From the NCBI GenBank assembly GCA_949358305.1, contig OX442314.1:58165369-58229368 (forward strand): 64,000 nucleotides of DNA, read 5' to 3'. Both the position numbers and the translations under genes were made by a program. The first letter of the stretch is position 1. Every line of letters starts with the position of its first letter. This stretch comes from Strigamia acuminata. Lineage: Eukaryota > Arthropoda > Chilopoda > Geophilomorpha > Linotaeniidae. This document shows, in pieces, positions 19,963-28,676 of the stretch. The notes beneath the pieces are model-generated. The model worked only from the letters and a program-made list of their open reading frames with translations, searched no databases and was not told where the DNA came from.

Positions 19963-21049
19963 TGCGGCGATCCGGGTTTTTACTTATTAAATTATATAAA
20001 TTCAATAAGCAATCGTCGGTGAGATGCCGTACAGGACTTCTACTCTGTGGCTAAATGGTTGTCTAGGGGAATGATTTTTACACGGAGAGTAAAAGGAAAA
20101 ATTAGATTGTTTTAATCGTTCTAAATACACTCGATAAATGCAAAGGGAAAATAATAATAATGTAATGACTGGGTCGATCTGGCTTCTCTTTGTACTTGGA
20201 CACTCACAGTTGACCGTTGGCTCCAAGATGGCGTCGATGGCGTCGTGTGAGCGCGGGATTTTAGCGGAGTAAACTCAACGCTAAAATATGTTGCTAAAAT
20301 ATTCTAAAATCCTCGCGGAGCAAGCTCAACACGAGAATACGTCTTGCACACAGCGGTTTGATTATTACGGAGCAAGCTCGACGTAACAATCCGTCTTAAC
20401 ACAGATCGCTTTGTGGAGTTAAACTCGACACAAAGCCTTCAAATTGACAGAGCACGCTCAATGTCAATTCACACACAGAAATGGCTTAAATTACTCGTAG
20501 TAATTCAAGCTAGAAAGGCGCTATTCCGTACAGTTGGCACGGACCAGCAATGAATCTCAACTCTTCCAGATATCACAGATCACACTTAGCAGGGTTTGGC
20601 ATAAGTTTGACACAGATGTGAATGGTTTGGAAGCAGAATCAAGAATGCGGGAAGAGTGGGCCAAAACCGTTTGGCTCACTCCTGAATCTGCTCAGAAAAG
20701 CTGCGCAGATGACGAGTTGCACAAAGATCACACACGGCCGCCTTTGGGTCGTGTGCAACAATTGAGCCGGGCACGCGCGAGGGGAAGGGATGCTCCACCC
20801 AGGCACACGCCTAGCAGCATCATCAAAGCAATGCACGCTGCAGCGCGATTGGTTGACGCTGTTGCTGGGCCAAAACTTGCTGCAAAACACAATATTATTT
20901 GGGTAATATTGTGTCTTGTTTTATATTTTATTAATGTATGTTTTATTTCAATTTACATTGAAACAAAACATATAAGCTTGTTGAATATGTTTATAAGACA
21001 ATTTGGAAATATGGTGCGCACTCAAATAGGAATATTTGAGGTCACCACA
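19963..21049 (-). repeat. Element 2 3' LTR
   Basis: 1087 bp. On the minus strand it begins TGTGGTGACC and ends CGCCGCA. It contains the hairpin array at 20258-20469. The 184-aa frame on the opposite strand is antisense and not a gene. Confidence 0.95.
20258..20469 (-). repeat. Five hairpins with conserved core and different stems (3' LTR)
   Basis: Five units at 20258-20287, 20309-20338, 20361-20390, 20408-20436 and 20442-20469. Each has an outer stem of 7-9 bp (for example ATTTTAGCG/CGCTAAAAT, GCTTTGTG/CACAAAGC, AATTGACA/TGTCAATT; units 2 and 3 have one mismatch). Around the loop is a core of the form GAGY-NN-RCTC-RA. The inner GAGY/RCTC also pairs and covaries (GAGT/ACTC, GAGC/GCTC). The outer stem sequences are unrelated between units, so only the fold and the core are kept. 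Confidence 0.75.
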
Positions 21050-21063
21050 CTTCCCCCCCTTTT
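21050..21063 (-). other. Element 2 polypurine tract
   Basis: Minus strand AAAAGGGGGGGAAG immediately before the 3' LTR. Confidence 0.9.
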
Positions 21064-21219
21064 AAGAAAGAATCTTATTCTTTTCTAAAAAGAGACAGGT
21101 AAGTATAGGAATAAATACACAAGGTTTCAAAGTAAAAATGGAACAGGATATTTATTCTTTTTTATTACAGTAAAAAAATAAATAAAGAATTATTTTCAAT
21201 GAATGGGCATGTTCCCTAA

Positions 21220-23433
21220 TTATTTAGGCAACATGTCCGTTGAATGATCGTTTGGATCTTTGTGCTCTGTGACGGTACACAAAGGTCGGCCGGCGTTTGG
21301 TCCTGACCGGAAGCCAGGGTTGATGTGGAGCCACACTTGCTTGATGCGGTCCACACCATCCCTTCGTCCAAAACCCATCTCGAAATACTCCTGCGGGTCT
21401 TGAGGCGTAATTCGAGCGAACACCAGGCGTTGATGCAGGATCCACGGCTGTTGTTCCTTGATGTGGTTTTCCAGCCACGCGAGGACTCGGTTGCATAAAT
21501 CCTCGCTGTTCTGGAGAATCGTTTTCGTCGCGCTCGTTATGTAGCAAAAGGCGTATAATGAGCGCAAACGTTGATAGGCGGTGAGGTGGGTGGCCATATT
21601 CGATCCCCTATCTCTCGGTGGCGAATCCTTTGGCGGTGGCGGCGGCGACTTTTTGCAGATCGAGAGGGATCTGGATCTGCGCGAAGCCGGGGTGCGCGTC
21701 TTTGGTCTGGCACCGCTGGCCACAGGTACGGCGAACTCGCGAACGTCGCTGTCGAGCCACTCCATCGGAGACGAGATGTTGCAACTCGGTGCCTCGGTTG
21801 CACGGGAAACACTCGACGTTGCCGTGATGGCAGCGTGGAGTGGAGCTGCGGATGACGGTGGTGCGCCAGCGGGACGGGCGGTAGCTCGTTCTGCTGCGCG
21901 TCGCTGCTTCAGTGCAGCCCATTCCTGCCGTAGTCGAATGGCGGATCCAGCCGGAGTTTCGCCAGTCGCCTCGGCTTGTTGCGTCAATTCGGCGAGCATC
22001 GTTGGAGGATCGGGGCGAACTGACTCCCAATCGTCCAGCAAGGCTCGTGGAAGCCCTAACGGCACGGTCCACAATCGAGTGGCGGCCGCCAGAGCAATCT
22101 GTGGGTCGGGAAAGACTCCTGGGAACAGGATTCGAAGAAGTCCCTCCGACAACTTCCTGTTCATCTTCTGCAACGTCCGTTGCAGTTGCTTGTCGGACTT
22201 GCACGACGCAAGCTCTCGCGCAAGCCATTGCCATTCCTTCTCACCTTCGCGGATCTGAGCGAGTTGGTATTCGTCCAGATGCGCGAGGTACATTGCTTGG
22301 GCTGTCTCGGGAAACGATGAGAATCGCCTCCAGAGATCAGCGCACTCCTGTGCGGGAAATGGTTCTTGAGAGACGTATCCCTCAAAACGGATGACCGATG
22401 TCACGTGTGGCATGGGCACCGATGGGTCTGGTCGCATGTCGCTGGTGACTGGACGGCAAGCGAACGGCAAAGAGGTGTTGACGTCTCCCTGACCGGCTTG
22501 CAATGCGGCGATGCGTCGATCTTCTTTCGCTATCTCGTCCGACCAGTCAATCCGCCCGGAGGAGGAAGCGCTAAGCTGTGAAGCGTTGGACTTTTCTTCA
22601 CGCGACGAGAGTGAACTCCTCGTGGAAGATTGGCGCGATTGCACTCGAGGTCGGCTTCGGGATGTGGGTCTCGACACGGACTTCGAATGTCTTCTTGGCG
22701 GCGTCGGCTCGCGTCGGTGATGTGAGCGATGACGAGCCTTCTGGAGTGGAGGTAACCCTCCAATGGCGCCTTCCCCCGACGACTGTGTTGGGGAGGAGCG
22801 ACGGCCACTGTAGGGCGACCTCGATGATCGTGACCTCGACGTGGAGCGCGGTGGCACCACGTGGATGGTGGAAGCGACCTGTACCCGGGGCTCAGGCTCT
22901 GGATACGGGTTTGGCACGAAATCAGCGTGGAAACATCCGCCCATGGCTAGTTGATGCATCTCCGATTGGCATGTCGGCACCCAACGTTTCTTTCCGTTCG
23001 TTGTTACACGGAAAGATTCGTGGTAGAGGCGTACAACCTCGGCCTTGGTTTGGTCAAGACGTTGGAAGATGTCCTCCAAAATCTGTCGACGCTCCCACGC
23101 AGGAGCGTTGAAGTAACGGCGATGGTCTCGCGTTTCTTGGGCGATCACTGTGAAGGCGAAGTCGAGCAACACGTTTCGCAGTGGTCCGAAGGTGTCGCGC
23201 TTCATTGCCCACTCGAGGGCGTCGCGATGACCGAATCCATCGATTAAGTAGGCGATCCGAAGCTTCGTTCCCCATCGCTTGTTTAAGGCTTTGGAGAATT
23301 TGTGGCGGGCCGCCCAAAACGTCAGTCTTCCTTTAGACTTGATGATTTCTGGCGGCAATGCATGTCGCCAGACTCCAGGAGCTGTCGGAACATCGGGGTG
23401 CAGATCGAGATGCGTCTCCCGAAGCTGGATGAT
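21220..23433 (-). CDS. Element 2 ORF3, main exon
   Basis: The frame is open from a splice acceptor (TTTTACAG before 23433) to the stop at 21220; the first in-frame initiator-like codon (TTG) is at 23358. The product is about 735 residues, Arg/Ser/Pro-rich in the middle. Two blocks match the C-terminal extension of element 3 Pol. One has PRALLDDWESVRPDP (near residue 430 counted from 23358). The other has HQRLVFARITPQDP, then VWLH and LCTVTEHKDPNDHS near the end. This defines a shared domain of unknown function. There is no signal peptide or membrane segment, so it is not an envelope. It is probably expressed from a spliced RNA, because no good ATG opens the main exon and consensus splice sites fit the upstream exon in phase. 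Confidence 0.75.
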   Translation of the reverse strand: MIQLRETHLDLHPDVPTAPGVWRHALPPEIIKSKGRLTFWAARHKFSKALNKRWGTKLRIAYLIDGFGHRDALEWAMKRDTFGPLRNVLLDFAFTVIAQETRDHRRYFNAPAWERRQILEDIFQRLDQTKAEVVRLYHESFRVTTNGKKRWVPTCQSEMHQLAMGGCFHADFVPNPYPEPEPRVQVASTIHVVPPRSTSRSRSSRSPYSGRRSSPTQSSGEGAIGGLPPLQKARHRSHHRREPTPPRRHSKSVSRPTSRSRPRVQSRQSSTRSSLSSREEKSNASQLSASSSGRIDWSDEIAKEDRRIAALQAGQGDVNTSLPFACRPVTSDMRPDPSVPMPHVTSVIRFEGYVSQEPFPAQECADLWRRFSSFPETAQAMYLAHLDEYQLAQIREGEKEWQWLARELASCKSDKQLQRTLQKMNRKLSEGLLRILFPGVFPDPQIALAAATRLWTVPLGLPRALLDDWESVRPDPPTMLAELTQQAEATGETPAGSAIRLRQEWAALKQRRAAERATARPAGAPPSSAAPLHAAITATSSVSRATEAPSCNISSPMEWLDSDVREFAVPVASGARPKTRTPASRRSRSLSICKKSPPPPPKDSPPRDRGSNMATHLTAYQRLRSLYAFCYITSATKTILQNSEDLCNRVLAWLENHIKEQQPWILHQRLVFARITPQDPQEYFEMGFGRRDGVDRIKQVWLHINPGFRSGPNAGRPLCTVTEHKDPNDHSTDMLPK

Positions 23434-23785
23434 CTGTAAAATATTCGAAGAAATAATTAAAATCCATTTTTTCGTTAAAATTAATTATTTCTGAATTTTC
23501 AGTGAATAAAATCACGGGTGAGATTTCATTCGACGGTTTAGATTCGTTAAATTTTTCAAAATATTTGAAAAATCGTGAAAAACGTTGTTTCTGACGGCTA
23601 TGTTTCAGTGTTTGGAGCGTTACCGTAGCAACGCCTCAAAAATGAGACACAGCGCCATCTGATGATAATAATGGCGGCGCCTTCTTGCGAAGGCGTTACC
23701 AACGAACTTTTCGCTTTTTCTGAGTGAAAATGCACTTTTAATTACTTTTCATGACTGAAAGGTAATTTTATTTTAAATTATTTAC

Positions 23786-24057
23786 CCGGTCGTGTCTCTG
23801 TGCACGAGTTTCGCAGTTTGGATCGGCGAATAGGCCTCCTCGTAGTCGGGGCTGAGACGGCGTGACTGGCAAACGGGCAGCAGCGTCGGCCAGAGCGGCT
23901 TGAGCTTCGGCGGACGCTTCGGCGGACTCTTCGGTGACATCCACGGATGTATTCGAAGTATTTGCGGAACCAAGCAGCGTCGAATTCGTTTCTAATTCGA
24001 GGCTGTTGGCGCCGGCTTCGCTTCCTTCTTTCGGTTCCTCTCCTTCCATTTGAACGA
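23786..24057 (-). CDS. Element 2 ORF3, putative upstream coding exon
   Basis: Starts with ATG at 24049 (MEGEEPKEG) and runs about 88 codons of acidic, Ala/Glu/Ser-rich protein to CGG followed by donor GTAAAT (23785-23780). The acceptor at 23434-23435 continues in phase 0 (HDR then IIQLRE), giving a 352-bp AT-rich intron. Upstream, an acceptor (GGATTAG, AG at 24059-24058) and a donor (GTAAGTAG at 24135-24128) suggest a further 78-bp intron in the leader. The splicing is inferred only from motif and phase agreement. Confidence 0.5.
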
Positions 24058-24256
24058 CTAATCCAAATGGAAAAGAAAAACGAAAATTAATTTATTAGTT
24101 TTTCTTTGGAAAATTCCAAAGAAAAAACTACTTACAATTGAAGATTCGGGAGAATTTATCCAACGGTTTTTCTTTTGGTTTTGGGGATGAGCACTTAGCA
24201 CACGTGTGAGATCGAAGTGAACTCAGACGCGAAGTGATCGTTTCAAATACCGGAAA

Positions 24257-26596
24257 TTACGTTTGGGTAACGTCGCTGTTAGTGACGTCATCCAATCTCA
24301 TTGGTTGATCGGTTACCTTAGGGCTCGAGGAATTGCTCCTGACGTCATAAGGCTGATCCCTGGATCTCGAGGTTAGCGAGGGGAGAAGACACATGTTGTT
24401 CTTTCCTCTCGGTTTACGAGTCCGAAGATTATATCTCTTTGTCGGCGAGGGATTTATTGTATTTAAATCGCCGTCTTCATTGTCATCGGAGACTGAGTCA
24501 GATGAGTCTTTTATTTCAGATGTTTTTTGTTTCTTTTCTAAAAACACCTTTTTATTTAATTTTTTAGCAATTTCAAGTTTTTTGAAACTGTCACGAAGCT
24601 CAACGTCGTTATTCACGAGGTCTGACTCCATTTGTGGTTTGGATGAATTATCGACAGGTATTTTCTTTAATTCATCGTCATCTAACGTATTAATTATATT
24701 TTCAGTCTTTTGACCGACTTCTTCGCCTTCTAACCATACTTCCTGGTCGAAACTCGGGAAATACGGAGTTAATTCAGACGAATGGACAGCTGGAAATATT
24801 TCGTTATTCTCTAGCTTTCTCAATTCTACCGAACCTCCCTGTAATACTTTGGTTATTACATAAGGTCCTGTTCTTTTATCAGCGATGCCAGCTGCAATGC
24901 CGCGGGCAGCGCTCGACAAAACAAGAGAATCTCTCCAAACTAAATCGTTTAATTTAAAATTGGAGAACTTCTCACCTTCTTTTTTAAGATTAACTCGTCT
25001 ACGCAAATCTAACACGTGTGACATCATGTGCTGATATGTTTCGGCGATAACGGCTTCTAATTTTTGCACGTATAAATGTGGGTTTTTTGGATCTACGACC
25101 AAAATTCCTTCAGGTATTCTTGGATCCCAAGGTACTCTGAGTTCGCGAAAAAAGTTAAGAAATGCGGGAGAGAAGTCTCTTCCTCTCGTCACCGTAGTTC
25201 TCAAACTAAATGCAAATTCACGCAAATATTTGTCCCATTTGGAATGAACAGATGAATAAATTGCAACCAGATATTTGATGTCACGGTTAACCCTTTCAAC
25301 CGGGTTAGCTTGTGGGTGATACGTTGAAGTTGGTGTTGGAACCATCTTGAACTTTTCACAAAATTTTTTAAAGACTTGGGCACGAAATTGCGGGCCGTTA
25401 TCAGAAATAATTTTACGAGGGAATCCCATGCTCATGGAAAGGTGATAAATGCAATTAGCTACTTTTCCGGCAGTGGGGTTACACATTGGATATAATTCTG
25501 GCCAATGAGTTGCCACGTCAAGTATGACTAAAATATGTGTGTTGTTTTTGCGCGTCCGAGGTTTCGGGCCGGTCAAATCAACACTTAGACAGTCAAATGG
25601 GCTGTAAGGACCCATTTGCGCTGCTTCAATTTGTCCTTTCGTTCGAGGTTTGCAAGCTTGACAACGCTCGCAATGTCGAATGAATCTCGTAATGTCCGAT
25701 TTCATGCCTTTCCAGGTATAAATTCGGCGTGCTCGATAAAGAGTCCTTGCAATTCCTGGGTGGCCAGAAAGTGGGTGGCCATGCATTAGCCAAATAATTT
25801 TATACTTCAATGTCTGAGGTACAAAAACTTTGAGTGCTCTCCCATCCTCCCCCAATTCATCAGACATTGTGGGATGAAATTGCATTAATAAGTCATCTTC
25901 AATTAAGAAGGTGGTTGCGTGTTTTCTGTATTGTTTCTTCTGGAGTCGCGTTGTGACGTCAGGCGGAAATTGATTACAATTTAAAAAATTACGCATCAAT
26001 TGGCAAACTTTATCTTCTTTTTGGGCCTTGATTATGTCTTCCCTTGTGGGGGGTTCACAATCAAGACGCTCTACGATTTTGGCGACAAATGCCTTTATTA
26101 AAACATTTGACGAAGGAACTTGGAATTTCCTTGAAATTTGCGCTCTTATGACGTCATCTGATTCCTCAGAGGGGTCATAAATTTTAGTCCAATAGTTGAC
26201 GAATTCGTGATCTTCCTTTTCCTCCAGCGTGGAGACAGGAAGTTCATGAAATTTTCCCATTTTCCAATTTCGTTGCGGTGATGGACAATACGATAATAAT
26301 TCATCATTATCTCCATCATCTTCAGGATTTTCTGGTTTGTCAATCGGTGATCTGGATAAAGCATCCGCTAAAACATTTAGTGGACCTTTAATATATTGTA
26401 TTTCGAAAGAGTAGCGCATCAGCTCCATTTGCCAACGCGCTAACCTTCCGGCAGGTTCGTCTAACTGCATCAACCATTTTAGTGCTTGATGGTCAGTCCT
26501 AACTATGAATGTGGTAAATTCCAAATAATGTCGGAATTTACGTAATGCCCAGATTACCGCTGGCATAAACACAAGGCACTTCGATATTTTGATCAT
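24257..26596 (-). CDS. Element 2 pol 3' part (RNase H remainder, integrase), frame-shifted
   Basis: The frame resumes in RNase H at VIWALRKFRHYLEF and TDHQALKWL, so the ORF start in this frame is artificial. Integrase follows: HHCC finger (HGHPLSGHPG...CERCQAC), DLTGPKP, SDNGPQF, and the Glu of NPVERVNRDIK for the D,D-35-E core. A GPY/F motif (RTGPYVITKVL) is then followed by an acidic/basic tail. It is offset +1 relative to the upstream RT frame (26538-28676). Aligned with element 3, about 56 nt are missing at the junction, including the TELE motif with a catalytic RNase H glutamate. As it stands this element would not make a full Pol. Confidence 0.85.
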   Translation of the reverse strand: MIKISKCLVFMPAVIWALRKFRHYLEFTTFIVRTDHQALKWLMQLDEPAGRLARWQMELMRYSFEIQYIKGPLNVLADALSRSPIDKPENPEDDGDNDELLSYCPSPQRNWKMGKFHELPVSTLEEKEDHEFVNYWTKIYDPSEESDDVIRAQISRKFQVPSSNVLIKAFVAKIVERLDCEPPTREDIIKAQKEDKVCQLMRNFLNCNQFPPDVTTRLQKKQYRKHATTFLIEDDLLMQFHPTMSDELGEDGRALKVFVPQTLKYKIIWLMHGHPLSGHPGIARTLYRARRIYTWKGMKSDITRFIRHCERCQACKPRTKGQIEAAQMGPYSPFDCLSVDLTGPKPRTRKNNTHILVILDVATHWPELYPMCNPTAGKVANCIYHLSMSMGFPRKIISDNGPQFRAQVFKKFCEKFKMVPTPTSTYHPQANPVERVNRDIKYLVAIYSSVHSKWDKYLREFAFSLRTTVTRGRDFSPAFLNFFRELRVPWDPRIPEGILVVDPKNPHLYVQKLEAVIAETYQHMMSHVLDLRRRVNLKKEGEKFSNFKLNDLVWRDSLVLSSAARGIAAGIADKRTGPYVITKVLQGGSVELRKLENNEIFPAVHSSELTPYFPSFDQEVWLEGEEVGQKTENIINTLDDDELKKIPVDNSSKPQMESDLVNNDVELRDSFKKLEIAKKLNKKVFLEKKQKTSEIKDSSDSVSDDNEDGDLNTINPSPTKRYNLRTRKPRGKNNMCLLPSLTSRSRDQPYDVRSNSSSPKVTDQPMRLDDVTNSDVTQT

Positions 26597-28676
26597 CGAT
26601 TTCTCTCATTTGCATAAGCGCGGCGCCTAGTCCTTTTCTGCTGGCGTCGGTATGCACAATAAATGGTTCTGTCAAATCAGGCATGGCCATTGTTTCTGCA
26701 TTCGTCAAAGCATCTTTTATTTGATCAAAAGCTTCTTGATGAATTTCTGACCAAATAAATTCCACATCCTTTTTGAGTAAAGGACGTAGAGGTTCTGTCA
26801 TTACTGCCAGATTTTTAAGTAATCGGTGAAAAAAGTTCACCATTCCCAAAAATCTTTGCAACTCTTTCAAGTTTGAAGGAGCTGGCATTTCTTTAATAGC
26901 GGCGACTTTTTTAGGGTCGACACTAACTCCTTGAACACTTAACTTGTAACCAAGAAAAGTTAATTCTTTTCTGCCAAATTTTGATTTTTCTGGATGAACA
27001 TGAAGATTTGCATTTTCAAGTTTACTCAGAATTTCTTCCAGATGAATCATGTGTTCTTCAAAATTTTTTGATATAATAATTATATCATCGAGGTATGCCC
27101 ATGCAAATTTTCGATAGGCGTCCCCCAAAATCTTTTCTATCAGCTTTTGGAAAGTTGACGGCGCATTTACGAGACCAAAGGGCATGACTCGAAATTGTAA
27201 TCGACCCAAAGGGCTCCAAAACGCAGTTTTAGCACGGTCGTTCGGATGAACCTCTATCTGCCAATAGCCTTTTGACAAATCTATTGTTGTGACCCATTCA
27301 AATCTTCCGAGTTCTCGCAAGATTTCCTCGATGCTCGGCATTTGAGGAGGATCGTATAATGTGTGTGCATTGAGTGGTCTAAAATCAATGCAGAGTCTCG
27401 GATCACAATCCGGACGCATCACTAGAACTATTCGCATCCCATAGTTTCCAGTGGCTTGTTCAACGTACCCATTATCCAACATATCTTGACAGATTTGACG
27501 GATAATTTCACGTTTCTGTGGATTTACGCTTTTAAACGGAACTCTAATAGGAACTTTAGTGTCCAGTTTAATTTCATGCCTAACGAGGTGCGTTCTACCT
27601 GGTCGGCGTGATAAAATCTTTTCATGTTTCTTTAATACTTTTTCAAGCATTAAATTATTTTCCATTGACAAATTAGCGTCGCTAACAAGTCTTTGTACTA
27701 TATTTTCTTCATCGGCAACTTTAGCTTGACATGCAGTGGCGGAACCAGCTTTCATGTGATTTGCTTTAATAAAGTCGCGTTTCATTATTTCTTCAGGTGG
27801 ATCAAGGAACTCTTGATAACGATCAAGAATCGCTTGAGGAACAAAAGGTAAATCTTCTTTCAAAGACTTGACAAAATTCCAAGACATGGTCTTAGGATTT
27901 GGTTGAATGTTGAGTCGATTCATGAAATCACATCCTAATAAAATAATAGGATATTTATTTTTTAAAATTATGAATGGATGACTTAACATCCCGTGTGTCC
28001 ACGCAAAAGAAAGCAGGAGAGTTCCTTCTGGGACTACATCTTCTGAAGCAGTCGTAACTCTCACATCCGGTCCAATTGGTCGAATTTCATCTTCCAGTTT
28101 CAGCGAAATTACTACGGAGTAGGCCATGAAGCTTCGATTAGCTCCAGAGTCTAACATCCCTGTTATCATACCGTTTGCCGTCTGCAATCGAATCGTCGAC
28201 AAATCATTGCTGTTTGGTATGTCCGCATACTTGCATTTAAAACGTCGTGGTGGTTTAATTTCTATCGGTGGATCCAATGGTAATTCGTCCAATAAATCAT
28301 TAGTGACTAGTGTTGTAGCCATTAATTTTTCAATACATTCATCAAGACCAGGTAAATCAATTTTATCTGATCCTTCAGTAGTTTCAGGTGTTGGCCTAGT
28401 TTTTTCATCAAGTAAAGTAACAGCATCTTTTATTTTAGATTCCCAATCAACTTTTAATTGTTGAACTTTTTCTTTAAAAAATTCTTCAGTGATGTTTTCA
28501 CTTTGCAGCGCAAGCCTTAAACTGGAAACATCAATTTTTGGAAATACTAAATTATTTTCAATTTCTAATTTAATCTGAGTATTTAAAAATTCATCTAAAA
28601 CTTGAGATGGTGTTAGTTCATTTTCCGAGGCGGTAGGCGTCGCATCCACTAGACCGTCTGGATGCGCGCTTACAAG
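26538..28676 (-). CDS. Element 2 pol 5' part (protease, RT)
   Basis: In the -1 frame relative to gag and open through the gag stop, as expected for frameshift expression from the A AAA AAC site. Counting residues from 28649, the aspartic protease motif DSGAN is at about 167-171. RT motifs are LCIDFRPLNAHTL, TTIDLSKGYWQIEV, MPFGLVNAPSTFQ and YLDD near 518. RNase H begins with HTDASRKGLGAALMQ near 664, and the frame then ends prematurely (GNLGIT, stop) because of a small deletion. Protease and RT look intact. No ATG opens this frame, which fits translation as a Gag-Pol fusion. Confidence 0.9.
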   Translation of the reverse strand, partial: LVSAHPDGLVDATPTASENELTPSQVLDEFLNTQIKLEIENNLVFPKIDVSSLRLALQSENITEEFFKEKVQQLKVDWESKIKDAVTLLDEKTRPTPETTEGSDKIDLPGLDECIEKLMATTLVTNDLLDELPLDPPIEIKPPRRFKCKYADIPNSNDLSTIRLQTANGMITGMLDSGANRSFMAYSVVISLKLEDEIRPIGPDVRVTTASEDVVPEGTLLLSFAWTHGMLSHPFIILKNKYPIILLGCDFMNRLNIQPNPKTMSWNFVKSLKEDLPFVPQAILDRYQEFLDPPEEIMKRDFIKANHMKAGSATACQAKVADEENIVQRLVSDANLSMENNLMLEKVLKKHEKILSRRPGRTHLVRHEIKLDTKVPIRVPFKSVNPQKREIIRQICQDMLDNGYVEQATGNYGMRIVLVMRPDCDPRLCIDFRPLNAHTLYDPPQMPSIEEILRELGRFEWVTTIDLSKGYWQIEVHPNDRAKTAFWSPLGRLQFRVMPFGLVNAPSTFQKLIEKILGDAYRKFAWAYLDDIIIISKNFEEHMIHLEEILSKLENANLHVHPEKSKFGRKELTFLGYKLSVQGVSVDPKKVAAIKEMPAPSNLKELQRFLGMVNFFHRLLKNLAVMTEPLRPLLKKDVEFIWSEIHQEAFDQIKDALTNAETMAMPDLTEPFIVHTDASRKGLGAALMQMREIDDQNIEVPCVYASGNLGIT

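Noticed and set aside
20534-21088. 184-aa frame in the element 2 LTRs (also 32228-32791)
   Set aside because: It is antisense to the element, begins with a non-ATG codon and runs out of the LTR into different sequence in the two copies.
21581-22258. Long plus-strand frames opposite element 2 ORF3
   Set aside because: Shadow frames of a GC-rich coding strand; no motif and no start context.
21220-24057. Retroviral envelope gene in element 2
   Set aside because: The ORF3 position is right, but there is no signal peptide, transmembrane segment or furin-like site.
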